Shown: positions 1-6,046, numbered from the stretch's first letter. The stretch: DNA of 6,956 nucleotides from Ruminococcaceae bacterium UBA5396 (GCA_002410715.1 DHOG01000014.1:21243-28198); one strand, 5' to 3'. Made by a program: numbers and translations. The notes: generated from the sequence alone by a model not told the origin.

Positions 1-65
1 ACAAGCGCAGTCATTCCTATTACCATTAAGATCAGCGGAATTTTATGCTTCATAGAAGATTGCAT
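1..65 (-). CDS. 5' end of a gene for a membrane or exported protein, cut by the window edge
   Basis: Only about 21 codons are inside the window. The reading frame starts MQSSMKHKIPLILMVIGM and continues to base 1, giving a basic residue pair followed by a hydrophobic run, as in a signal peptide or first membrane helix. It lies 60 bases downstream of the riboswitch-controlled secreted-protein gene on the same strand, with no clear terminator between them, so co-transcription is likely. The start is uncertain: ATG at 65, GTG at 68, or the in-frame ATG at 53. The only Shine-Dalgarno-like stretch is AAAGG, about 12 bases before ATG 65 and 9 before GTG 68. The function cannot be named from this fragment. 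A prepilin-like or anchor protein would fit the neighbour, but that is inference. Confidence 0.5.
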   Translation of the reverse strand, partial: MQSSMKHKIPLILMVIGMTAL

Positions 66-125
66 CACGGTACCCAACCTTTCGGGTTAATCGTTGCCGC
101 TTGTATAATGGGCGAAGGGGCGGGC

Positions 126-1733
126 TTAATGATTCCAATTCACCCACTCGAGTTTAGAATCAATAAAAAGATTGCGGGATTCTACCATTTGGTTCTTAAC
201 ATACGCCTTTACATTAACGGTGGCACCCAGCGGAAAATTGATTGACAGGCTCTCAAGCGGTGTAGACAACACCTTGTCAACGCCGGTCAGCTTGCGGTAA
301 TCCCCTTTCACAAAGTGAAAACGCACCGGCATGAAATGTCTGTTGTTATCGACGCGCAGATATCGCTCCTTGTTCTTCTGGTGCGTAAATTCAAACACCT
401 TCTGTCCGGCGATTCCCTGACCGTCGTCGGTATATGTATTGGTATCCCAATTGTTGGTGCAGACCTGATAGCGAATGGTTCCGAGCTTGGGCATAGTAAA
501 CTTATCGCCGTTTTTCAGAATTTTCCCGTTTTCAAGCCGGATGGACATTCTTCTGGCAACCGTAACCGTAATCACAACCTCCCCGTTATCATTCTCGTCA
601 TCATCATCGTCATCGGTAGGCTGGGTAGTGGTTGTTCCGGTTGTCTGGGTGGTTTGTGTCGATTGGGTTGACTGGGTTGAAGAGGCGGTGGTTGTGGTCT
701 GTGAGGGCTGGGTTTCATCAAACGCCTGCCCGTCATTTTTATCTCCTATAAACTCCGCCACATCCGAGGGAAGTCCGGAAACACTGCCTTTTTGCACATA
801 GCTGCTTCCGCTGATGGTAAGATAATCGGTAATAATCCTGCCCATAATATAGGAGCTGTTTTGAACCTGTGTTCTGGAGTTGGGCACATACACCAAACCT
901 TTTATATAAGCGGTTCCGCTCATTTCAATATAACCTTTGGTATAAAGGTTGCCCTGCATATATATATTGGCGAGCGGCAGCCTGTTGTCGGTGTAGATTA
1001 CATGACCGCCAATCCGGGCACCATTGAAGCTTATATTGTTATCGCCCTTGTCAATAATCAGTGTGAATTGATCTGTACTGCCGAAGGAGGAACCGGTTGC
1101 ATTAAATTTCCCGTTCATACCGCTGAACATACGATCCACATATAAAATGACTCTTCCGCCGCCCTTGATTGCAATGGTTCCGTTCATTGTAAGATGTTCG
1201 GCTCGTATAACACGTAGCTGACCTTGGGGCACTTCGATATTCAGCGTAACCTCGTATTCAACCGTCAAATGGCGGATGAACGAATCGGCTTTCAGGGTAA
1301 ATCCACTGGGCTTCTCCCCTAAAGACTCATCCCATCCGATTACCAAGTCCTTTGTACCGTCCTTATACTCGGTGCTTTTATTCATGAAATAGGTGGTTTC
1401 AGGGAAGTTTTTATAATCCTTAAAAATATAATTGATTATTTCACCGTTATAATTCTTAACAAGCGGCTTATTAACATCAGAAAGCTCTCCGACCTTCACT
1501 TTATCGGCTGCATAAATATGACCGGTTGTCCAAGGGTTGCTCCCGCCCGACAGCTTGCCTTTGGTTATAATTCCGTCTCCTTTAATGATCCCAGAGCCTT
1601 CTAATATTAAATCTCCTTGTGCATAAACTGCCGCATCAGCGATCTGATCCGCGGCCGCCGATAGAATGCCCGCCGTTGTAAAGCCTATGCCGACTGCTAG
1701 GACAAGAGAAAGAAGTTTTTTGCTGATTCTCAT
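126..1733 (-). CDS. Secreted surface protein with bactofilin/DUF7305-like beta-repeat region, Thr/Asp-rich linker and unrecognised C-terminal domain
   Basis: This is a 535-residue exported protein. Residues 1-28 form a signal peptide (KK at 5-6, hydrophobic run 7-25, likely cleavage near the AAA at 26-28). Residues 35-60 and 175-318 are rich in short G/N/S-punctuated beta-strands, such as MNGTIAIKGGGRVILYVD and MSGTAYIKGLVYVPNS. These resemble the beta-helical repeats of bactofilin-like and DUF7305 domains, the latter known from PilX-type pilus-associated proteins; this is recognition by pattern. Residues 341-370 are a Thr/Ser/Gln linker and 374-379 are six Asp. The C-terminal domain (386-535) is mostly beta-like, carries the pair NNW at 427-429 and has no sortase motif or C-terminal membrane helix. 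The start is supported by GGGAGG at 1742-1747, 8 bases before the ATG. The leader carries two c-di-GMP aptamers and a terminator. An adhesin or pilus-linked matrix protein is the inferred role. Confidence 0.85.
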   Translation of the reverse strand: MRISKKLLSLVLAVGIGFTTAGILSAAADQIADAAVYAQGDLILEGSGIIKGDGIITKGKLSGGSNPWTTGHIYAADKVKVGELSDVNKPLVKNYNGEIINYIFKDYKNFPETTYFMNKSTEYKDGTKDLVIGWDESLGEKPSGFTLKADSFIRHLTVEYEVTLNIEVPQGQLRVIRAEHLTMNGTIAIKGGGRVILYVDRMFSGMNGKFNATGSSFGSTDQFTLIIDKGDNNISFNGARIGGHVIYTDNRLPLANIYMQGNLYTKGYIEMSGTAYIKGLVYVPNSRTQVQNSSYIMGRIITDYLTISGSSYVQKGSVSGLPSDVAEFIGDKNDGQAFDETQPSQTTTTASSTQSTQSTQTTQTTGTTTTQPTDDDDDDENDNGEVVITVTVARRMSIRLENGKILKNGDKFTMPKLGTIRYQVCTNNWDTNTYTDDGQGIAGQKVFEFTHQKNKERYLRVDNNRHFMPVRFHFVKGDYRKLTGVDKVLSTPLESLSINFPLGATVNVKAYVKNQMVESRNLFIDSKLEWVNWNH

Positions 1734-1765
1734 ACCATTTGCCTCCCATTATTATAAAATAGATG

Positions 1766-1799
1766 CAAAAAGCTGCATTATGAAATCATAATGCAGCTT
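1766..1799 (-). terminator. Intrinsic terminator of the c-di-GMP riboswitch (expression platform)
   Basis: A perfect 14-bp inverted repeat (1770-1783 with 1786-1799) is followed on the minus strand by a run of five T (1771-1767). It sits immediately after the closing stem of the gene-proximal aptamer and 32 bases before the start codon of the secreted-protein gene. That is the standard position for a transcription-attenuating expression platform. It would also stop read-through from the upstream glycosyltransferase gene. Whether ligand favours termination or read-through cannot be told from sequence alone, because the aptamer P1 strand abuts but barely overlaps the terminator arm. Confidence 0.85.
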
Positions 1800-1866
1800 G
1801 ACAATCGTAGCGGTTTTCCACCTTAGACTCAACGCTTTGCGCCGCTGGCTTTCGCCAGTTTTGCCC
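1800..1866 (-). ncRNA. Cyclic-di-GMP-I (GEMM-I) riboswitch aptamer, gene-proximal copy
   Basis: Read on the minus strand, the segment has the GEMM-I elements in order. GGCAA (1865-1861) is the 5' strand of P1. A CTGGC-GAAA-GCCAG hairpin carries the GAAA tetraloop. The core GGCGCAAAGC follows, then TCTAAG as one side of the tetraloop receptor. A short GGTGG/CCGCT hairpin with an AAAA loop comes next, then TACGA as the other receptor side, and TTGTC (1804-1800) closes P1. Compared with the distal copy, the core has GG instead of GA before CGCAAAGC and the receptor has TACGA instead of TATGA, so ligand affinity may differ. Members of this family bind c-di-GMP and often control adhesion, motility or envelope genes. 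Confidence 0.85.
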
Positions 1867-1873
1867 AATGCAG

Positions 1874-1947
1874 CCTGACAATCATAACGGAATCATCCGT
1901 CTTAGACTCATTGCTTTGCGTCGCTGGCTTTCACCAGCTTTGCCAAG
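1874..1947 (-). ncRNA. Cyclic-di-GMP-I (GEMM-I) riboswitch aptamer, promoter-proximal copy
   Basis: On the minus strand an 8-bp P1 can form between CTTGGCAA (1947-1940) and TTGTCAGG (1881-1874), allowing G-U pairs. Inside it are a GCTGG-stem hairpin with a GAAA tetraloop, the core GACGCAAAGC that matches the GEMM-I consensus exactly, and TCTAAG. An ACGGA/TCCGT hairpin with a TGAT loop and TATGA follow. TCTAAG plus TATGA form a close variant of the 11-nt GAAA tetraloop receptor. The aptamer begins about 28 bases after the predicted transcription start and is separated from the second copy by 7 bases. It has no terminator of its own, so both aptamers feed one expression platform. Confidence 0.9.
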
Positions 1948-1981
1948 GTTATTCAGTTGTTATATATTTGATATGGTTCAT

Positions 1982-2010
1982 ATTATAAATAGACAAAACC
2001 AATTTGTCAA
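1982..2010 (-). promoter_or_regulatory. Consensus sigma-A promoter for the riboswitch leader and secreted-protein gene
   Basis: On the minus strand a perfect TTGACA (2010-2005) is followed by a 17-bp spacer and a perfect TATAAT (1987-1982). Transcription should start near 1975, giving a leader of about 240 nt that contains both aptamers and the terminator. The -35 box includes the TGA stop codon of the upstream glycosyltransferase gene, so the two transcription units touch. Such a strong promoter fits control by attenuation rather than by initiation. Confidence 0.9.
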
Positions 2011-4601
2011 CCCTTTTTTTGGAAGGCCCTGCTGTTAGCTTTTTCATCTAATGCTGAATAGAAATAATCCTCTAAATCGGCGGCAATGCGTTCAAAACAA
2101 AATAGTTCGGCAGTCTTTCTTCCGTTTTCGGCAAGTAGTTTTCTTACTTCCTCATTTTCCAGCAAACAAATAAGTTCGGTAGCCGCCATGTCCATATCCC
2201 CCTGTTCAAACAGAAGCATATTCTCGCCCGGGCAGGCGTAGGTATTGATGCCGCCGCAGTCTGCAGCAATAACAGGCGTACCCGATGCCATTGCCTCAAG
2301 AGGAGGCATCGGAAACGATTCATATAATGAGGCGGATAAAAAAATGTCGGCTTCACGATATAGCTTTGCAAGAACCTCCTGTGGCTGCATTACATAATAA
2401 TTAATTTCAAACGGCAGGGTTGGCAGCTCGGGTTTTACCTGACATGCCCAGTTAACTTTAAACCTATAGCCCATGGACCAGACCCTATGCAGTAACTTTA
2501 AAGCAAATGCAAACCCTTTGAACGGCAAGGCCGGATTCCCTACCAGAAGAATTGTCCCGCTAAACGTTTTTTTCGAATCGGGTCTATAAAATTCGAGATC
2601 AATCCCATTATACAATACGCCGGCGTCAACACCGTATTTCACATTCATAATTTCTGAAACCAGCTCAGAAACAGCTAGATAATTCACAGGGATGGAATAG
2701 AGAAGCCGATTATATTGTATATGTTTGTTCTTGCTCCCCAACAATTGGCCGTAATCACCATACAGGCCCTCATATCCCTGTTCCCAATAAAACACCGGGG
2801 TATGAATCGGCTGGGCAAAGTCGGTAAGACCGCTTGCAAAGCCAAGCATGATGATATCAAAATTTTGAAGCTTCTCCGCAAATTTATCCTCCGGCTCGAG
2901 TACCACCTGCCCGCTGATATCGTATGCAGGATCTAAATTGCACCACTCGGGAAGAGCAACCGAATTACCCTTTTCTGCCGGCTGGTTTCTGTAAATGGCA
3001 TAAACAGAATGTCCGCGTTTTTGAAGCTGCCTCATTTGCTCTAAGAGGCATTTCAATCCACCGGTTAGATGCTTGTGCGGAAGAATATATGCAATCTTCA
3101 ATTTATGGCTGTAATTCAACTGCGGTTTTTGCGTAATTTTTTCGGTTGCCTTAGTGTCTTTTGATTTTGGATAAAAGATATAACATTGCAGACCGCCTTT
3201 CCCGACAGGAAAAGATCGGTATGAGAAATCAAATTCACTGAATGCGACAGGGTGATATTCCCGTACCCTTTCAACAGAGCCGCCGCTGCTTTCCCTCTCG
3301 GTCAGCAGTGTGGTTACACAGAAAACAGATTGATGGGTGTAGGGAAGTATATTTTTAAGAAGCTGCAGAGAACTCTCTCTGCCCAGCGTTTCAAAAACAC
3401 CCGTAATCACGATACAATCATAACGTTTTAGCCTGCCGGGCTGCAGCAGACAGTCTACCTCAAGTATGTTATCATATACGTCCTCTACCAAGATGCTTTC
3501 ATCGTCTAGCTCCACCTTGTCCACCAAGACAGGCGTGTTGTTTGAATGCCCAAGCAAATTCCGGATGAGACAACCGAACATCAAATCATACGGGCTGATT
3601 ACCAAGACACGTTTTGGCTTTTCAGTTATAAGATAGTAGCTCAAAATCATTTCAGTCATGGTGGTCAGCAGAGCATCCGGGTCAGCTAAATCTGCAATCG
3701 GTATGCCTGTATTCACTGCGATCTCTGTCATCCTGCTGATGCATTTTTTTCTTTCTGCTGATTCAGGCATTTGGTATGCCTTGATTAAATTTTCAAAATA
3801 AGACATCATAAAAAGACCATATGCCAGGGCTGACAGACTTTTATCTGCCTTTTTTAGCATTTCGGTTATTTCCAGTTTTATCTCGACTATTGTTATATTG
3901 TCATAACTAAAATTTTCGTGTGAAACGCTTTCGTCATTTTGATAGTAATTATAGTAGGGTTTATCCAACAGACCAACACAATTGACCTTAAGCATTATTT
4001 TTGTATTGAGTAGCAGGTCTTCGGCAAATCTTTTTCCTACGGTAAACCGCTCGTTTATGATAACATCACGTTTATATAGCTTATTTGCCACGGAACAAAT
4101 GCCGCCGATCATACTCTCTATCGCTTCAAACTGCGTCATAATCCGAAAACTGCCGGAACTGGTTGGATTACCAATCTTGCCGCCCACCCACCTGAGGCCG
4201 CATTGCACAATTTCCAGATCATACGCAATCAGTTTGTTTACCATTTCAGCTATCATTTCGGGTTCGATCCAGTCATCACTGTCCACAAACGAAATTAAGT
4301 CGCCTTCAGCAGCCGATAACCCTGCGTTTCTCGCTGCCGATACGCCCTGATTCGGCTGATGGATAACCACCACTCTCGAATCGGAAGCGGCATATTCATC
4401 GCATATTTCCCCGCTTTTGTCGGGCGATCCGTCATCAACCAAAATGATCTGAAGATTATTATATCTCTGGTTTAATATGCTGTCCACACACCGGTTAAGA
4501 AACCTCTCCGCTTTATAAACCGGAACGATAACACTGACCTTATGCATATCCACACTTACAAGCTCAGCTACACCCACTCTTTTCCCAGCTTTCCGTTTCA
4601 T
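2007..4601 (-). CDS. Fused two-domain glycosyltransferase (GT2-type GT-A plus GT4-type GT-B)
   Basis: This 864-residue protein has no signal peptide or obvious membrane helix, so it is probably cytoplasmic. Residues 20-115 are a family 2 (GT-A) domain: KVSVIVPVYK at 21-30, VDDGS at 55-59, the metal-binding DSDDW at 107-111, and ED at 194-195 as the likely catalytic pair. Residues 328-435 are a Rossmann-like segment that vaguely resembles a class I methyltransferase without the glycine-rich loop (tentative). Residues 501-850 are a GT-B domain: the N-terminal lobe begins KIAYILPHKHLTGG, and the nucleotide-sugar lobe holds E761 and E769 in ESFPMPPLE (the E-x7-E signature of GT4 enzymes). Two sugar transfers by one chain, on a surface polysaccharide or protein glycan, are likely; donor and acceptor are unknown. 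The ATG at 4601 lacks a good ribosome binding site; ATG at 4547 (Met19), just before the GT2 domain, is a credible alternative start. Confidence 0.88.
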   Translation of the reverse strand: MKRKAGKRVGVAELVSVDMHKVSVIVPVYKAERFLNRCVDSILNQRYNNLQIILVDDGSPDKSGEICDEYAASDSRVVVIHQPNQGVSAARNAGLSAAEGDLISFVDSDDWIEPEMIAEMVNKLIAYDLEIVQCGLRWVGGKIGNPTSSGSFRIMTQFEAIESMIGGICSVANKLYKRDVIINERFTVGKRFAEDLLLNTKIMLKVNCVGLLDKPYYNYYQNDESVSHENFSYDNITIVEIKLEITEMLKKADKSLSALAYGLFMMSYFENLIKAYQMPESAERKKCISRMTEIAVNTGIPIADLADPDALLTTMTEMILSYYLITEKPKRVLVISPYDLMFGCLIRNLLGHSNNTPVLVDKVELDDESILVEDVYDNILEVDCLLQPGRLKRYDCIVITGVFETLGRESSLQLLKNILPYTHQSVFCVTTLLTERESSGGSVERVREYHPVAFSEFDFSYRSFPVGKGGLQCYIFYPKSKDTKATEKITQKPQLNYSHKLKIAYILPHKHLTGGLKCLLEQMRQLQKRGHSVYAIYRNQPAEKGNSVALPEWCNLDPAYDISGQVVLEPEDKFAEKLQNFDIIMLGFASGLTDFAQPIHTPVFYWEQGYEGLYGDYGQLLGSKNKHIQYNRLLYSIPVNYLAVSELVSEIMNVKYGVDAGVLYNGIDLEFYRPDSKKTFSGTILLVGNPALPFKGFAFALKLLHRVWSMGYRFKVNWACQVKPELPTLPFEINYYVMQPQEVLAKLYREADIFLSASLYESFPMPPLEAMASGTPVIAADCGGINTYACPGENMLLFEQGDMDMAATELICLLENEEVRKLLAENGRKTAELFCFERIAADLEDYFYSALDEKANSRAFQKKG

Positions 4602-4743
4602 ATTTTAATCTTTGTTTAAGAGATCCTTCCTACTTTGTTTATCGGCAGAGAATTGATAAACTGAATAGATAGAATGACTCGCCTGCTTGTGAAAAAATAT
4701 AATTATCATCAACGAGCGCCTTGTAAACAAAGTTTTCCCTATA

Positions 4744-4848
4744 TTAAATAATGGTGGTGGCGGCAACAAAAATGGTTATAAAGTACACATTGTTTTGACT
4801 GTAATCATAATCCTTCAAGCGTATCTGCTTTCTCTTGGGTAAACTCAT
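4744..4848 (-). pseudogene. Truncated N-terminus of a REP-associated (IS200-like, Y1) tyrosine transposase
   Basis: A 34-codon frame starts MSLPKRKQIRLKDYDYSQ, continues with NNVYFITIF, and then ends in VAATTII and a stop. The first 27 or so residues match the typical opening of RAYT/TnpA-REP transposases (R-x-Q-I-R-L-K-D-Y-D-Y-S, then Y-F-I-T-I). The His-x-His and catalytic Tyr regions are missing altogether, so only about a fifth of a normal protein remains. A GGTGGGGG stretch lies about 4 bases before the ATG. The change from family-like to unrelated sequence near 4767 suggests a deletion joint. It occupies the gap upstream of the glycosyltransferase. Identification is from memory of the family consensus. 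Confidence 0.6.
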
Positions 4849-4889
4849 TTTACCCCCACCTGCATAATACATATAAAAAATTGATTATC

Positions 4890-4918
4890 ATTCTACCATA
4901 TCAAATAAAAGAAGCCAA
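4890..4918 (-). promoter_or_regulatory. Candidate promoter reading toward the transposase remnant and glycosyltransferase
   Basis: On the minus strand TTGGCT (4918-4913, four of six matches to the -35 consensus), a 17-bp spacer and TAGAAT (4895-4890) preceded by TGG make an extended -10 promoter. Its -35 lies inside the 3' arm of the preceding terminator. It is the best promoter candidate seen for the glycosyltransferase gene, with a leader of about 280 bases through the transposase remnant. It may instead be the old transposase promoter. Confidence 0.4.
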
Positions 4919-4940
4919 CTGCAAAGCAATCGACTTCTTT
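4902..4940 (-). terminator. Intrinsic terminator downstream of the acetyltransferase gene
   Basis: A 15-bp stem (4926-4940 with 4908-4922, three G-U pairs counted on the minus-strand RNA, AAA/TTT loop at 4923-4925) is followed by TTTTATTT. The G-U pairs are only good in minus-strand RNA; on plus they would be A-C mismatches, which sets the direction. It is about 125 bases past the acetyltransferase stop codon, and the bases between hold nothing I recognise. Confidence 0.75.
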
Positions 4941-5066
4941 GGACAATGTTCTGTAATGAAGGTAACAAAAAAGATGCAAGTGCTATATGAAGATTATGCT
5001 TATTATAGGAAATTAGAATATTTGAATTTAAGGAATATTATATGGATAACGTGAGTCAAAGTAAAA

Positions 5067-5627
5067 CTAATCATTTGTTAGAGTACGGATTACCTTGCAG
5101 GGATTGCCGACAGCTATACTATTGGGAGGGATGTCTTTCGTAACGACACTGCCTGCACCGATTACACTATTTGCGCCGATAGTTACACCCGGTAATATAA
5201 TCGCTCCAGTGCAAATCCAAACATTGTCACCGATATTTACTGGGTAAGTATATTCCAATCCTGCCAACCGTTGTTCTACATCCATTGCGTGTTCTTCAGT
5301 GATGATACAAACGTTAGGAGCGATAAATACGTTGTCACCTATCGTAATTTTTCCGCTATCCATGAGCTTGCAGTTGACGTTGAGGAAAAAATTATCACCC
5401 ACCGATGTATTATACCCATAAGTACAAAAAAGTGGCTGCTCCACAACGCAGTTATCTCCAGTCTTGCCTAACAACTCGCGTATAGCAATTTGCCGTGCAT
5501 CGCGGTCTAATGGATTTAGTCTGTTGTAATCATATAACTTTTTAATGGTAATATCACGGTCTGATACAAGTTCAGGATCACTAGGCTGATATAACATTCC
5601 TGCATGCGATTTTTCTTTTTCCGTCAT
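5067..5627 (-). CDS. Maltose/galactoside O-acetyltransferase-like enzyme (left-handed beta-helix)
   Basis: This 186-residue cytoplasmic enzyme has the family's usual length. It should transfer acetyl from acetyl-CoA to a sugar hydroxyl. The opening MTEKEKSHAGMLYQPSDPEL matches the Maa/NodL-type N-terminal helical cap (residues 1-55). Hexapeptide repeats follow from about 60 to 178, including IGDNVFIAP, IGDNVWI, GVTIGANSVIGAGSVVTKD and the closing GNPCKVIR. The likely catalytic His is H113, in ITEEHAMD at the position of the usual T-HP motif. C139-T140 replace the common Gly-Gly after NVWI, and C177 replaces the usual Ala in GNPAKVI; both are small departures and the enzyme looks intact. GGGGAG 6 bases before ATG 5627 supports the start. 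It has its own promoter and terminator, so it is a single-gene unit. Maltose, galactoside or an envelope sugar could be the acceptor. Confidence 0.9.
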   Translation of the reverse strand: MTEKEKSHAGMLYQPSDPELVSDRDITIKKLYDYNRLNPLDRDARQIAIRELLGKTGDNCVVEQPLFCTYGYNTSVGDNFFLNVNCKLMDSGKITIGDNVFIAPNVCIITEEHAMDVEQRLAGLEYTYPVNIGDNVWICTGAIILPGVTIGANSVIGAGSVVTKDIPPNSIAVGNPCKVIRTLTND

Positions 5628-5665
5628 AGTGATCTCCCCTCATACAATCAAATTAATCCATACAC

Positions 5666-5694
5666 ATTATAATATAAAACAATTTAATTTTCAA
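5666..5694 (-). promoter_or_regulatory. Sigma-A promoter of the acetyltransferase gene
   Basis: On the minus strand TTGAAA (5694-5689), a 17-bp spacer and a perfect TATAAT (5671-5666) lie about 38 bases upstream of the start codon, in AT-rich DNA. No operator-like palindrome was seen next to it. Confidence 0.75.
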
Positions 5695-5811
5695 CAATAT
5701 TCCAGTATCGTAATATTCTGAAACGCGTTATACCATAATGCTTGCTCTTGTTTATTCCCATAATATAAATAATCCTTGCTTAAATAGTATCACAAATAGA
5801 TGTTTTCTCCA

Positions 5812-5853
5812 CTAAAAACAAAAAGACCGCCGACAAAAATCAACAGTCTTTTT
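5812..5853 (-). terminator. Intrinsic terminator of the tRNA-Arg gene
   Basis: On the minus strand a 14-bp stem (5853-5840 with 5833-5820, three G-U pairs in minus-strand RNA, six-base loop at 5834-5839) is followed by a T-rich tail. It starts at the base after the tRNA CCA end. The G-U pairs again mark the minus strand as the transcribed direction. From here to the acetyltransferase promoter (5695-5811) is AT-rich and I see no gene. Confidence 0.75.
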
Positions 5854-5929
5854 TGGCGCGCCTGGCAGGATTCGAACCTGCGACCTACCGGTTCGTAGCC
5901 GGGCACTCTATCCGCTGAGCTACGGGCGC
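5854..5929 (-). tRNA. tRNA-Arg, anticodon ACG
   Basis: A complete 76-nt cloverleaf with encoded CCA (5856-5854). The D arm is GCTC/GAGT, the anticodon loop CTACGAA with ACG at 5896-5894 (A34 normally becomes inosine and reads CGU, CGC and CGA), and the T arm GCAGG-TTCGAAT-CCTGC. Two stem positions do not pair: C6-A67 in the acceptor stem and C27-U43 at the top of the anticodon stem. Everything else is standard, and promoter and terminator are intact, so I treat it as functional. Confidence 0.95.
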
Positions 5930-5952
5930 ATACCATTTTCAAACGCTTTATT

Positions 5953-5981
5953 ATTCTACTCCATCAGTCATGGCTTGTCAA
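5953..5981 (-). promoter_or_regulatory. Promoter of tRNA-Arg
   Basis: On the minus strand a perfect TTGACA (5981-5976), a 17-bp spacer and TAGAAT (5958-5953) lie 23 bases before the mature tRNA 5' end. Confidence 0.85.
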
Positions 5982-6018
5982 GACGATGCTTTGCGATTGC
6001 CGAAATTTGATATTGATT

Positions 6019-6046
6019 TTTGCATAAGCATGGTGTAAACTATAAT
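6019..6046 (+). promoter_or_regulatory. Promoter of tRNA-Ala
   Basis: A perfect TATAAT at 6041-6046 has TTTGCA (four of six matches) at 6019-6024 with a 16-bp spacer. The mature tRNA starts 36 bases after the -10 box, leaving a short 5' leader for RNase P. It is divergent from the tRNA-Arg promoter. Confidence 0.65.

Larger units (their letters stand above)
1790..1947 (-). repeat. Imperfect tandem duplication of an about 78-bp riboswitch unit
   Basis: Units 1790-1866 and 1867-1947 align along their length, both opening (plus strand) with aatgcagc and ending in ttgcc. Differences cluster in the variable hairpin and in compensating stem positions, while the tetraloop, CGCAAAGC and TCTAAG blocks are kept. 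This is the pattern of a duplicated RNA under selection rather than of a mobile repeat. Confidence 0.8.

Noticed and set aside
315..1145. Several plus-strand frames over the secreted-protein gene
   Set aside because: They lie antisense to a well-supported gene, lack ribosome binding sites, and their composition follows from the repetitive complementary strand.
1790..1947. Tandem repeat as a mobile or CRISPR-like repeat
   Set aside because: The conserved blocks and paired changes match two folded GEMM-I aptamers, which explains the repetition.
4637..4661. 7-bp hairpin in the glycosyltransferase leader
   Set aside because: AT-rich stem with an 11-base loop, no T tract and no regulatory motif.
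4632..4733. 10-bp inverted repeat (4632-4641 with 4724-4733) downstream of the transposase remnant
   Set aside because: Short, AT-rich and 82 bases apart; too weak to call element ends.
4956..5054. Plus-strand 32-codon frame starting MKVTKKMQVLYEDYAYY
   Set aside because: No ribosome binding site or promoter, AT-rich composition and no recognised similarity; likely chance in the 3' region of the acetyltransferase transcript.
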